Below, in pieces: positions 1 to 8,068 of a stretch of 64,000 bases of DNA (positions are counted from its first letter, which is position 1; every line of letters starts with the position of its first letter). The DNA is from Streptomyces sp. NBC_01591 (GTDB taxonomy: Bacteria > Actinomycetota > Actinomycetes > Streptomycetales > Streptomycetaceae). The DNA lies in assembly GCF_035918155.1 (NCBI RefSeq), contig NZ_CP109328.1, positions 372,001-436,000 on the forward strand, in the 5' to 3' direction. The notes beneath the pieces are model-generated. The model saw only the letters and a program-made list of their open reading frames with translations. It had not been told where the DNA came from and searched no databases. Both the position numbers and the translations under genes were made by a program.

Positions 1-2
1 CG

Positions 3-74
3 GGGATACGGGACTTCTGTCACTACGTCGGCACCGTGGTGATGGACGCCTCGCTCGCGGCGGGCAGCCGGTGA
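3..74 (+). CDS. C-terminal end of an unidentified protein (partial)
   Basis: An open frame enters from the left edge and stops at 72-74, where its TGA overlaps the GTG start of the next gene. The visible tail is about 23 residues, ending DASLAAGSR. It carries no motif I recognise. The overlap shows that it is the upstream member of the 1-5290 operon. A glutamate mutase small (B12-binding) subunit would be the expected partner of the next gene, but this tail does not look like a known one, so the identity is open. Confidence 0.45.
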   Translation, partial: GIRDFCHYVGTVVMDASLAAGSR

Positions 75-1408
75 GCGGCCTGGAGACCGCCACCGGCCCC
101 GCCACCCTTCCGCTCTCCTTCGGCGGTGCCGTGTCCGCGGCGAGCCGGGCGGGCGAACTGGTCGTCCAGCCGAGGATGGGGTTCGGTGCACCGTCCGCCA
201 TGCGGTCCGGCCTCGAAGCCGTCCGTCATGCCCGGGCCCGCACCGTCGGAACCCTCACCGTGGACAGCTACACCCGGGTCGGCGACCTGGCCGCCGCGCG
301 CCGCGCGGTGCGCCGTGGCCAGGAGCTCAACGGCTACCCGATCGTCGCCCACGGGCCGCGGACCACCAGGGAGCTCCGCCAGGGCCTCGGTTCCTTCGCC
401 GTCCAGGTGCGGCACGGCTCGGCGCGTCCGCTCGGGATCGTTTCCGCCCTGCTGGACGCCGGGCTCGACGCCACCGAGGGCGGACCCGTCTCGTACTGCC
501 TGCCGTATGGCCGTACGCCCCTGCGCGAGTCCGTCGAGGCCTGGGCGCGCTCCTGCGAACTGCTGGCCGAGCGCTCGGCGACGGCTCACCTGGAGACCTT
601 CGGCGGCTGCATGCTGGGACAGTTGTGCCCGCCCTCCCTGCTGGTGGCCCTGTCGGTGCTGGAGGGGCTGTTCTTCCGGCAGCACGGGCTGCGGGACATC
701 TCGCTCAGCTACGCGCAGCAGACGGACTTCGCGCAGGACGCCGCGGCCGTCGCCGCCCTGCGCCGGCTCTCGGACGAGTACCTCGGCGACATCCGTCGGC
801 ACATCGTGCTCTACACCTACATGGGGGTCTTCCCGCGCACGGAGCCCGGGGCGCTGGCCCTGCTGCGCGACAGCGCGCGGCTGGCGGTGCGGACCGGGGC
901 CGAGCGGCTGCTCGTCAAGACGACCGCCGAGGCGTACCGGATACCGACGGTGCGGGACAACGTGCGCGCCCTGGAGGAGGCCGCCCGCGCCGCCAGGCAG
1001 GCCCGGGCCGAGGGGCTGCACCTGCTGGGCCCGGCGCCCGATGACGGGGTACTCGACGAAGCCCGGACGCTCGTCGAGGCGGTGCTCGAACTCGACCCCG
1101 ACGTAGGGCGGGCGCTGACCGAGGCGTTCGCGCGCGGCTATCTCGACGTCCCGTACTGCCTGCACGCGGACAACGCCCAGCGCGCCCGCGGCTGTCTCGA
1201 CGCGGACGGCAGGCTGCGCTGGCTCTCCGCCGGTGCCATGCCGGTCCGCCCGTCCGCCGGGGCGGGGCACGGGCGGCTGCACGCCGACGACCTGCTGGGG
1301 ATGCTCTCGCACGTGCAGACCGTGTACGACAGCGAGGCCCTGGACTGGACGCACGTCGGCACGACCGCCCCGGAACTCATCTCATGTGACTCAAGGAGTG
1401 CGCTGTGA
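71..1408 (+). CDS. Methylaspartate (glutamate) mutase epsilon-subunit-like protein
   Basis: 445 aa, GTG start. The family is the large, substrate-binding TIM-barrel subunit of coenzyme B12-dependent glutamate mutase, which interconverts L-glutamate and (2S,3S)-3-methylaspartate together with a small cobalamin-binding subunit. Matching blocks are VVQPRMGFG near residues 31-39, TVDSYTRV near 62, VRHG near 117 and EGGPVSYCLPYG near 136; the last two resemble the RHG and NEGGGISYNVPY blocks of GlmE. It is slightly shorter than the clostridial enzyme (about 480 aa), mainly at the N-terminus. No B12-binding subunit is visible inside the window. It overlaps both neighbours by 4 nt, so it is translationally coupled to the FAD protein. 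It may act on a glutamate-like substrate in a specialised pathway; family confident, substrate not. Confidence 0.8.
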   Translation: MSGLETATGPATLPLSFGGAVSAASRAGELVVQPRMGFGAPSAMRSGLEAVRHARARTVGTLTVDSYTRVGDLAAARRAVRRGQELNGYPIVAHGPRTTRELRQGLGSFAVQVRHGSARPLGIVSALLDAGLDATEGGPVSYCLPYGRTPLRESVEAWARSCELLAERSATAHLETFGGCMLGQLCPPSLLVALSVLEGLFFRQHGLRDISLSYAQQTDFAQDAAAVAALRRLSDEYLGDIRRHIVLYTYMGVFPRTEPGALALLRDSARLAVRTGAERLLVKTTAEAYRIPTVRDNVRALEEAARAARQARAEGLHLLGPAPDDGVLDEARTLVEAVLELDPDVGRALTEAFARGYLDVPYCLHADNAQRARGCLDADGRLRWLSAGAMPVRPSAGAGHGRLHADDLLGMLSHVQTVYDSEALDWTHVGTTAPELISCDSRSAL

Positions 1409-3372
1409 ACACACCTCAGGCACCGTCGCAGGGCCCGTACACCATCGCGGTCGTCGGCACCGGGCCGCGCGGTATCTCGGTCCTGGAGCGGCTGGCCGTG
1501 CGGTTGCGCGAGGCCGCCGAGCACGACCCCCGTCCGGTCACCATCTACGCCGTGGACGCCGTGGAGGTCGGCGCCGGACGCATCTGGCGCACGGACCAGG
1601 ACCCGTGGTTCGCGATGAACACGGTGATCGGCCAGGTCACGATGTTCTCCGGTGCACCGGACGGCGGCCGTCCGCGCCCCGGCGCCGGTCCCTCGCTGGG
1701 CCAGTGGCTGCACGAGTACGCACCGGAGCGGGCCCGGCCCGGCGACGGGCACGACCCGCACGACTTCGCCTCCCGCCTGGAGTACGGCCGCTATCTGCGG
1801 TTCGTCTACCGCGCCGTCACCGACGAACTCCCGCCGCACGTACGGCTGATACCGGTACTCGGCCGGGTCACCTCGGTGCGGCCGGGACAGGACGGCCGCT
1901 ACCGGGTGGCGGTGGGCGAGCAGCGTACGTTCGAGGCCGACAAGGTCGTCCTCACCACCGGGCATCCGGACAACGACCCGGACGACTTCGACCGCGCCAT
2001 GTCCGGCTTCGCCGAGGGCCGTACCGGGGTGCACTACCTCTCGGGCAACTCTGCTGCTGACATGGACCTGGCCGAAAAGATCCTGCCCGGAACGACCGTC
2101 GCCGTACGGGGCATGGGACTGTCCTTCTACGACGTGCTGATGTCGCTTACGGAGGGCCGGGGCGGCCGGTTCGTACGCGACGAGGACGGGCACCTCGGAT
2201 ACGAGCCGAGCGGCAACGAACCGGTGATCGTGGCCGGCTCGCGCAGCGGGCTGCCGATCCCGGCCCGCGGCCGCAGCCAGAAGGCGCCCAACTACGTGCA
2301 CCGCGGCACCTTCCTGACCGACGACGCCGTCGCCCGGGCCAGGGAGCGGCGCAGGCAGGCCGGCGGCAGCGGACAGCTCGACTTCGAGGAGGACCTGCTG
2401 GGCCAGGTGCTCCAGGAGATCCGGCACGTCTACTACACGGGGCACATGCGCACCCGGCACGGCGCGGAGGCGGCGGAGAAATTCGCCGCCCGCTACGCCA
2501 CAGAGGTGCACGCGGGCGGCGACGGCACCGTGGCGGTGGCGGAGGCCGATCTGCTCGATGTGCCGGAGCTGGACCTGCGGCGGCTGGCCAGGCCCTTCGA
2601 CGGCGAGCACTTCGCGGACGCGCGGGAGTGGCGGTGCCGGCTCACCGCCGTGCTGCGGCAGGATCTGCGGGAGGCCGCCCTCGGCACCGTGGACGGACCG
2701 CTGAAAGCGGCCCTGGACACCCTGCGCGACCTGCGGGGCGTGCTGCGCTCGGCGGTGGACTACGGAGGGCTGCTGCCCGGCTCGTACGATGCCGACTTCC
2801 GCCGCGGCTACGTGCCCGTCAACGCGCTGCTCTCGGCGGGGCCGCCCATGGTCCGCACGGAGCAGCTGATGGCCCTGATGGACCGGGGGATCGTCGAAGT
2901 GATGGGGCCCCGGGCCGTGTTCGGCACGGACGAAGAAACCGGGACGTTCACGGTGCACTCGCCCCACGTCGAGGGTTCCCGACGGAGCGCCGAGGTGCTC
3001 GTCGACGCCCGGATCCCGGTGCCGGATCTGCGACGGGACCGCTCGCCGCTCATGCGGCAGCTGCTCTCCGAGGGGCTGGTGGGCGAGTTCGTCAACAGGG
3101 ACCCGGCCACCGGCGAGGAGTTCGCCACCGGAGGGCTGGACGTCGAGCGCGGCTCCTTCCGGGTCGTCGGTGCGGACGGGACGGCGCGTAGCGGCCTGTA
3201 CGCCCTGGGAATCCCCACCGAGCACGTGCGCTGGTTCACCCAGATCGGCAACGGGCGGCCGGGGCTGAACACGGAATTCCGCAAGGTGGCCGACGTGGTG
3301 GCGGCCGAACTGCTGCCGACGTCGGTCAGGGGAGATGCGTACGCGCACGAGCGCGTCGCCACGCACGCATGA
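1405..3372 (+). CDS. FAD/NAD(P)-binding oxidoreductase (PF13454-type)
   Basis: 655 aa, GTG start overlapping the previous stop. The N-terminus has a Rossmann dinucleotide signature, VVGTGPRG at residues 16-23, followed by the VYAVD/GAGRIWR stretch typical of the large FAD/NAD(P)-binding family often annotated only as an FAD/NAD(P)-binding protein. Near the C-terminus, WFTQIGNGRPG is the usual second flavin-contact loop. The reaction is unknown. In this operon the nearby [2Fe-2S] BFD-type protein is a plausible electron partner. Length fits the family and no frameshift is seen. Confidence 0.75.
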   Translation: MNTPQAPSQGPYTIAVVGTGPRGISVLERLAVRLREAAEHDPRPVTIYAVDAVEVGAGRIWRTDQDPWFAMNTVIGQVTMFSGAPDGGRPRPGAGPSLGQWLHEYAPERARPGDGHDPHDFASRLEYGRYLRFVYRAVTDELPPHVRLIPVLGRVTSVRPGQDGRYRVAVGEQRTFEADKVVLTTGHPDNDPDDFDRAMSGFAEGRTGVHYLSGNSAADMDLAEKILPGTTVAVRGMGLSFYDVLMSLTEGRGGRFVRDEDGHLGYEPSGNEPVIVAGSRSGLPIPARGRSQKAPNYVHRGTFLTDDAVARARERRRQAGGSGQLDFEEDLLGQVLQEIRHVYYTGHMRTRHGAEAAEKFAARYATEVHAGGDGTVAVAEADLLDVPELDLRRLARPFDGEHFADAREWRCRLTAVLRQDLREAALGTVDGPLKAALDTLRDLRGVLRSAVDYGGLLPGSYDADFRRGYVPVNALLSAGPPMVRTEQLMALMDRGIVEVMGPRAVFGTDEETGTFTVHSPHVEGSRRSAEVLVDARIPVPDLRRDRSPLMRQLLSEGLVGEFVNRDPATGEEFATGGLDVERGSFRVVGADGTARSGLYALGIPTEHVRWFTQIGNGRPGLNTEFRKVADVVAAELLPTSVRGDAYAHERVATHA

Positions 3373-3386
3373 GAGGACCGAGGAAC

Positions 3387-5096
3387 ATGACCCGAGACGA
3401 GACCGCGGCGACCCGCGCCTTCCGTGCAGCGCGCGACGTACTGCTGGAGCACCGCGAGGACCTGGAATCCGCCCGCCGGGCCTTCGTCTGGCCCCGCCCG
3501 GAGTACTTCAACTGGGCCCTGGAATGGTTCGACGTGATAGCCGTCGACAACGTTGCCCCGGCGCTGCGCATCCTGGGCCGGGAGGCCGACGGCTCGGCTG
3601 ACGTGGAGGTATCCTACCAGGACATGTCACGCCGCTCCGACCAGGTGGCCGGGTGGCTGCGTGGGCTCGGGGTGCGCCGGGGCGACCACGTGCTGGTGGT
3701 GCTGAACAACCGCGTGGAGCTGTGGGAGACCCTGCTGGCCGCCATGAAGCTCGGCGCCGTCGTCGTCCCCACGTACACCACGACCACCGCCCCCGAACTC
3801 GCCGACCGCATCGAGCGCGCGGAGATCCGGCATGTGATCGCCGAGGCGGACACGGTGCCGAGGTTCGCGGGCATCGGCGGCTCCTGGACCCGTGTCGTGG
3901 CCGGCGGCCGGGCCGAGGGCTGGCTGCCGTTCGAGGAATCCTCGCGGGCCGACGGCGAGTTCGTCCCGGACGGCCCGACGCGGGCGGCGGACCCGCTCTT
4001 CCGCTACTTCACCTCCGGCACCACCTCCCGCCCGAAGATGGTGGCGCACACCCACCTCAGCTACCCGGTGGGCCATCTCTCCGGCATGTACTGGAACGGC
4101 GTACGGCCGGGCGACCGGCACTTCAACGTCTCCGCGCCGGGCTGGGCCAAACACGCCTGGAGCTCCTTCTTCGTCCCGTGGAACGCCGAGGCCACCGCGG
4201 TGGCATTGGCAGCCCCACGGCCGACCCCGGGGGACGTACTGACCGCCCTGCGCACGCGCGAGATCACCACGATGTGCGCACCGCCCACCGTGTGGCGCGG
4301 CATGGTCCAGGAGGGCCTGGGCGGGCGCCCACGAGGGCTGCGGGAGGCGACCGCGGTCGGGGAGTCCCTCGAACCCGCTCTCTTCCACGCCGTGTACGAC
4401 GCATGGGGCCTCCCGGTGCGGGACGGCTTCGGACAGACCGAGACCACCGCGCAGATCGGCAACACCCCGGGCCGCACCGTCGTACCCGGCCGGATGGGCT
4501 GGGCGCTGCCCGGCTACGAACTGCGGCTCCTCGACCGGGAGTCCGGCACGGAGGCGCCGGCCGGAACGCCCGGTGAGCTGTGCGTACGGCTGTCGCCCGC
4601 GCCGGCCGGCATGATGACCGGTTACGCGGGCGACGAGGCCCGGACCGCGCAGGCCTTCCAGGACGGCTACTACCACACCGGGGATCTGGTGGTGCGGCAC
4701 GAGGACGACTCGTACGCCTATGTGGGGCGCACGGACGACATGTTCAAGTCCTTCGACCACCGCCTCTCCCCGCTGGAGCTGGAACGCGCCCTGCTGCGCA
4801 GCGACGCGGTCGGGCACGCCGCGGTCGTGCCGGTGCCGCACCCGGTCGGCCTGTGGCAGCCGAAGGCGTACGTCGTCCCGGCCCGAGGCCACCGCCCCGG
4901 AGCGGAGACGGCCCGGGCGGTCTTCGCCGACATGACGCGACAGTTGCCGAGGGAGAAGTGGGTGCGGCTGCTGGAGTTCACCACGGAACTGCCGCTCACC
5001 GCCTCGGGGAAGATCCGCCGGGCGGAGCTGCGGACCCGCACGGAGAGCACGGGCCCGGTCCATGAGCTGTCCGGGGCGGAGGGGACGGAGCGGTGA
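3387..5096 (+). CDS. AMP-forming acyl-CoA synthetase/ligase
   Basis: 569 aa from ATG 3387, preferred over ATG 3369 because GAGGA lies just upstream of 3387. It belongs to the ANL adenylating family, activating a carboxylic acid as acyl-AMP and then usually the CoA thioester. Visible motifs are YFTSGTTSRPKMV near residue 206 (P-loop), GQTETT near 349, YYHTGDLV near 427 and TASGKIRR near 539 with the catalytic lysine. Overall layout resembles medium-chain or aromatic acyl-CoA ligases rather than NRPS A domains. Together with a mutase and a flavoprotein it suggests activation of an unusual acid; the substrate cannot be assigned. Confidence 0.85.
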   Translation: MTRDETAATRAFRAARDVLLEHREDLESARRAFVWPRPEYFNWALEWFDVIAVDNVAPALRILGREADGSADVEVSYQDMSRRSDQVAGWLRGLGVRRGDHVLVVLNNRVELWETLLAAMKLGAVVVPTYTTTTAPELADRIERAEIRHVIAEADTVPRFAGIGGSWTRVVAGGRAEGWLPFEESSRADGEFVPDGPTRAADPLFRYFTSGTTSRPKMVAHTHLSYPVGHLSGMYWNGVRPGDRHFNVSAPGWAKHAWSSFFVPWNAEATAVALAAPRPTPGDVLTALRTREITTMCAPPTVWRGMVQEGLGGRPRGLREATAVGESLEPALFHAVYDAWGLPVRDGFGQTETTAQIGNTPGRTVVPGRMGWALPGYELRLLDRESGTEAPAGTPGELCVRLSPAPAGMMTGYAGDEARTAQAFQDGYYHTGDLVVRHEDDSYAYVGRTDDMFKSFDHRLSPLELERALLRSDAVGHAAVVPVPHPVGLWQPKAYVVPARGHRPGAETARAVFADMTRQLPREKWVRLLEFTTELPLTASGKIRRAELRTRTESTGPVHELSGAEGTER

Positions 5097-5290
5097 GCGG
5101 GCCGGAAACACTGCTCTGCATGTGCGCGCACGTCCCCGAATCCGACGTGGTGGCCGCCGTGGCGGCGGGGGCCGCGGATGTCGAGGCGGTGGGCGCCGCG
5201 ACGGACGCGGGCACCGGCTGCGGTGACTGCGTCGTCGACATCGAGGACATCCTCGCCGAGGAGGCCCCCCGGACCGGCCTCGCGGCCTGA
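5093..5290 (+). CDS. BFD-like [2Fe-2S]-binding protein
   Basis: 65 aa, GTG start overlapping the ligase stop (GTGA). Four cysteines are arranged C-x-C-x31-C-x2-C (CMC near residue 9, CGDC near 43), the signature of the bacterioferritin-associated ferredoxin-like [2Fe-2S] domain. Such small proteins or domains pass electrons to or from flavoproteins and ferritins. No ferritin is nearby, so the FAD/NAD(P)-binding protein two genes upstream is the likely partner. Last gene of the operon. Confidence 0.8.
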   Translation: MSGPETLLCMCAHVPESDVVAAVAAGAADVEAVGAATDAGTGCGDCVVDIEDILAEEAPRTGLAA

Positions 5291-5300
5291 GCGAAACCCC

Positions 5301-5378
5301 CACGGCCTTCGTACTGGTCATGTGCCTCTTCGGTCGGAGCACCGGAGCACCGGAGCACAGGACCAGGCGAAGGCCGTG
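5301..5378 (+). terminator. Long stem-loop ending the 1-5290 operon
   Basis: An 11-bp perfect arm (CACGGCCTTCG at 5301-5311 with CGAAGGCCGTG at 5368-5378) is extended inward by CTGGTC (5314-5319) with GACCAG (5361-5366). The loop holds three tandem copies of an 8-bp unit, GGAGCACC, at 5336-5359. It starts 10 nt after the last stop codon, so a rho-independent or processing-type terminator without a U tract is the simplest reading. Confidence 0.6.
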
Positions 5379-5394
5379 TTCGCGTGCCCGCGGC

Positions 5395-5457
5395 AATACT
5401 GTGCAACTTGTTGCGAAGTTACGTGGGTGGTAACTTTGCAACAAGTTGCACAGTATT
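5395..5457. repeat. 63-bp inverted repeat upstream of the Tap/Tpg-like module
   Basis: Two 28-nt arms (5395-5422 and 5430-5457) match at 27 of 28 positions around a 7-nt centre, GTGGGTG. Each arm contains its own near-palindrome of the form TGCAAC-NN-GTTGCA (5402-5415 and 5437-5450). The element is clearly more AT-rich than its surroundings and lies about 30 bp before the start of the 110-aa gene. It could be a double operator for the helix-turn-helix proteins of the module, an attenuator hairpin, or a recognition site for telomere-type proteins. The structure is certain; the function is not. Confidence 0.85.
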
Positions 5458-5487
5458 CCCTCGGAATTCCCCCGGAGAGGCGGACGG

Positions 5488-5820
5488 GTGCTGCAGATCC
5501 AGATCGGCGCCGAGCGTGTGGCGGCCCCGGGCGACCGTCTGATGCGGACCACCCTCGGGTGGCGCCGGGGCATGAGCGAGGACGAGGCATGGGAAGCCGG
5601 CCGCGGCATCTGGAAGTTCAACGCCGACCGGGCCCTGTCGCAGGACGAGGTGCAGATCATCAACACCGAAGGCACGGTCCTCGCGGTCGCGAGGATCATC
5701 GGCATCTCCAAGCACGGTGACCGTTACGCTCTCGAGGGCGAGCTCCTGCGTGACGACCTCCGCGTCGGCCGCCCCACCAGGAGCCCGCATCTGTCCCGTA
5801 ACCCCGTCACCTACATCTGA
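5488..5820 (+). CDS. Small conserved-type protein, first gene of the Tap/Tpg-like module
   Basis: 110 aa from GTG 5488, chosen because GGAGAGG lies 8 nt upstream and because the inverted repeat would otherwise overlap the reading frame. The sequence is soluble and predicted mostly beta, with GIWKF near residue 34, two strands around GTVLAVARIIGI, and the end SRNPVTYI. A closing NPV-Y motif after a small barrel recalls PUA/EVE-like nucleic-acid or modified-base binding folds, but I cannot confirm that. The gene is followed after 31 nt by the Tap-like gene with its own RBS. Real gene likely; function unknown. Confidence 0.6.
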   Translation: MLQIQIGAERVAAPGDRLMRTTLGWRRGMSEDEAWEAGRGIWKFNADRALSQDEVQIINTEGTVLAVARIIGISKHGDRYALEGELLRDDLRVGRPTRSPHLSRNPVTYI

Positions 5821-5851
5821 CGGCCCCCATGACACCGAAGGGAGCGCTCCG

Positions 5852-7429
5852 GTGAGTGAATTCGACGCGATCGACGCGCTGATCGAGGCCGTCGGTCCAC
5901 AGGTCGAACTCCCGCCGCCGGACGTGCGGAGGGAGCTGCGGGAGCAGGCCCGGCTCTCGCAGGCACAGGTGGCCCGAGCGCTCGGCGTGGGCCCCAGCAC
6001 GGTCGGCGGGTGGGAGAACGGCCGCGACCCGGCGGACGAGATCCGCGCCAAGTACGCGTATCTGCTGGACGGGCTGGCCGCCAAGTTCGCCACGTTCACC
6101 GAGGAGCCGTCCGCGGCGCCGGAAGCCCCGGTGACGCCGGACGCCCCGGCGCCGACCGACACCACCTCCACCTCACCTTCACCCTCCACCTACACCTCTT
6201 CCGAGGCCGGGGACGAGGTGGAGTCGGTGGAGTCCCTCGCCACCCCCGAGCCGTGTGTGCTGTGTGGATCACCGGCCGGGCAGCGGGTGGCGGGCTTCGC
6301 CCAGCACCTGGACCCGGCCGACTGCGGGCCCGCCGCCGGCGCTTCGGACGAGTCGGGGACGCCGGCGGCCGAGCCGGCCCCGAAGCCGCTGCCGCGCACC
6401 CGGGCCACGGCCCGCCCCGCTCAGCGCTCCGCGGGCCCGGCCAAGCGCGCGTTCCAGGAGCAGTCCGGGCCCGGGGACCTGATCGGCCGGACGGTCCGGG
6501 CGGCGCTCGCCGAGCACCAGGGCGACGTCGACGCGGCCCTCGCGGCGCTGCTGAAGCGGGCGATCCCGGACGCGATGCGGCTGCTGGACGAGACCCGCAA
6601 GGGCGCGCGGTACGACATCGTCGCGCACCCGTGGATCCCGGACATCCTGCGCAAGCAGACCTCCAAGGGCGCGGACCGGATCTGGGAGGCGCGGCCCAAG
6701 TGGACCCGTCACGAACTGCCGCCCGGCCGCCACGAGGTGACCGCGCTCGACATCAACGGCGCCTACCTCTCCGCCCTGAAGACCCACCTCCCGCTCGGCC
6801 AGCTGGAACACACCACCGGCTTCGACCACGACCGCCGCCGCGCCGGTGTCCACCTCATCACCCCGCCCGAGTGGGAGCACGAGGCGGTGCTGCCCAACCC
6901 GATCGGCAACAGGGACGAGCCCGGCCCGCTGTGGGTCACCGAACCGACCCTGCGCCTCCTGCTGCGCCTCTCCGGCCCGAAGCACGCACTGTGCGCACCC
7001 CCGGAGATCCACGAGTCCTACACGTCCGGTGCGACGGAGAACCTGCTGGAGAAGTTCCGCGTCGCCCTCAAGGACGCCCGGGACACGGCGATCGCCGACG
7101 GCGACGAGGTGACGCTGGAGTACGTGAAGGCGATGTACTCGAAGTTCGTCTCCACGATGGGGGAGTCGAACTACAACCGGGAGCTCTACCGCCCGGACTG
7201 GATGCACATCATCCGCAGCCAGGCGTTCGCCAACCTCTGGATGAAGGCACTCAAGGCCCACGACGAGGGCCTCACCGTCGTACGCGCGATGGGCACCGAC
7301 GAGCTCCACGTCATCGGCGACTGGCACCGCGTCTTTCCCGAGGGCCGCGGCGTGACCGAGGTCAAGATGAAGGACACCTACACCGCGGGCAGCAGTGACA
7401 CCGAGGACATGGCGGGGGAGGAGGAGTAG
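5852..7429 (+). CDS. Tap-like protein: XRE helix-turn-helix plus polymerase-palm-like domain
   Basis: 525 aa, GTG start behind GAAGGGAG. Residues about 28-73 form an XRE-type helix-turn-helix (LSQAQVARALGVGPSTVGGWENGR). A Pro/Ser/Thr-rich linker follows (about 88-130), then a small Cys/His cluster, CVLCG...H...C (about 133-160), that could bind zinc. The C-terminal half holds three spaced blocks resembling family B polymerase motifs: ALDINGAYLSA near 297 (motif A-like), YVKAMYSKF near 423 (motif B-like) and MGTDELHV near 479 (motif C-like). Streptomyces Tap, the telomere-associated protein reported to prime synthesis on terminal protein, has the same order: N-terminal HTH, then a D-x-N-x-A block. 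This one is shorter than Tap (about 740 aa). It directly abuts a Tpg-like gene, as tap-tpg pairs do. Often such genes are labelled only as XRE regulators. Confidence 0.6.
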   Translation: MSEFDAIDALIEAVGPQVELPPPDVRRELREQARLSQAQVARALGVGPSTVGGWENGRDPADEIRAKYAYLLDGLAAKFATFTEEPSAAPEAPVTPDAPAPTDTTSTSPSPSTYTSSEAGDEVESVESLATPEPCVLCGSPAGQRVAGFAQHLDPADCGPAAGASDESGTPAAEPAPKPLPRTRATARPAQRSAGPAKRAFQEQSGPGDLIGRTVRAALAEHQGDVDAALAALLKRAIPDAMRLLDETRKGARYDIVAHPWIPDILRKQTSKGADRIWEARPKWTRHELPPGRHEVTALDINGAYLSALKTHLPLGQLEHTTGFDHDRRRAGVHLITPPEWEHEAVLPNPIGNRDEPGPLWVTEPTLRLLLRLSGPKHALCAPPEIHESYTSGATENLLEKFRVALKDARDTAIADGDEVTLEYVKAMYSKFVSTMGESNYNRELYRPDWMHIIRSQAFANLWMKALKAHDEGLTVVRAMGTDELHVIGDWHRVFPEGRGVTEVKMKDTYTAGSSDTEDMAGEEE

Positions 7430-7999
7430 ATGCCCGAGAGGACCATCGACTTCGGGAAGTTCGGCGCCCGGGGCATCAAGGGCAGCGACGCCGTCGCACG
7501 CAAACTCGACGAGCTGGCAGACGGCATCGTCACTCCGGTTACCGTGAAGCGCGGTCTGATGGCGCGCCTGCACTACCTGACCAGGACGGACCACAGCCGC
7601 AGGGCGGCCAGGGACGCCGGGCTGACGGTGACCGACCGCACGCTGAAGGCGTGGCTGGACGAACGACGCCGGCCGTCGAAGGCCAACCTGGAACGCATCG
7701 ACGCCGCCTACCGCCAGGTCCGCCGCCACAACGTCGCCCGGCACCTCCTGCGACGCCTGAACGCCGACGGCGGGACGCGGGTGGAGATCCATCCGCTGAA
7801 CCAGTCACAGGTGCCGCGGCCGCTCCAGCGGATGGTGGAGTACCGCACGATGAACGTCCGCCGCTGGGACCGCATCGTCGACGCCTGGGCAGCCGGCGAC
7901 CACCAGGGCCTGGACGACGCCTGGGAGGACGTCATCGTCGACCTGGGATCGCAGTGGGGGCAGTACGAGTACGTCACCAACATCGGCTTTGCCGCGTAG
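7430..7999 (+). CDS. Tpg-like (terminal-protein-like) helix-turn-helix protein
   Basis: 189 aa; its ATG follows the Tap-like stop codon with no gap. Residues about 40-90 form a helix-turn-helix with a basic tail (SRRAARDAGLTVTDRTLKAW, then DERRRPSK). A block follows, RVEIHPLNQSQ, and a C-terminal half ends in GQYEYVTNIGFAA. Size, N-terminal basic HTH, a central R-V-E-block and an acidic-aromatic end all parallel Streptomyces Tpg (about 184 aa), the protein covalently attached to linear replicon 5-prime ends. Sequence identity to canonical Tpg appears low, so this is a divergent relative or a regulator of the same shape. It might serve an integrated linear plasmid, an ICE or a chromosome-arm telomere system. 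Confidence 0.55.
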   Translation: MPERTIDFGKFGARGIKGSDAVARKLDELADGIVTPVTVKRGLMARLHYLTRTDHSRRAARDAGLTVTDRTLKAWLDERRRPSKANLERIDAAYRQVRRHNVARHLLRRLNADGGTRVEIHPLNQSQVPRPLQRMVEYRTMNVRRWDRIVDAWAAGDHQGLDDAWEDVIVDLGSQWGQYEYVTNIGFAA

Positions 8000-8029
8000 A
8001 CGGTCGGGCCGCCGCCGTCGCCGCACGGC

Positions 8030-8060
8030 TTGCACCTCCTGCAACAGGAGGTCCTACGTT
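8030..8060 (+). promoter_or_regulatory. MerR-type promoter of the DUF2268 gene
   Basis: A perfect palindrome ACCTCCTG-CAA-CAGGAGGT (8035-8053) lies between a -35-like TTGCAC (8030-8035) and a -10-like TACGTT (8055-8060). The spacer is 19 bp, the overlong spacing typical of MerR-family activated promoters. The ATG at 8069 is only 8 nt beyond the -10, so the transcript would be leaderless or nearly so. No merR gene is adjacent. Confidence 0.6.
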
Positions 8061-8068
8061 CCCTTGCC

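Noticed and set aside
71..1408. Glutamate-mutase-like gene as the methylaspartate supplier of the NRPS cluster at the right end
   Set aside because: It is separated by nearly 40 kb of unrelated genes with other operons and terminators, and it sits in its own coupled operon.
1138..3366. Long minus-strand frame opposite the FAD/NAD(P) protein
   Set aside because: No family motifs; the plus strand has the dinucleotide fold and coupled starts.
5395..5457. Terminal inverted repeats of an insertion sequence
   Set aside because: The arms are only 7 nt apart, leaving no room for a transposase, and no target duplication is visible.
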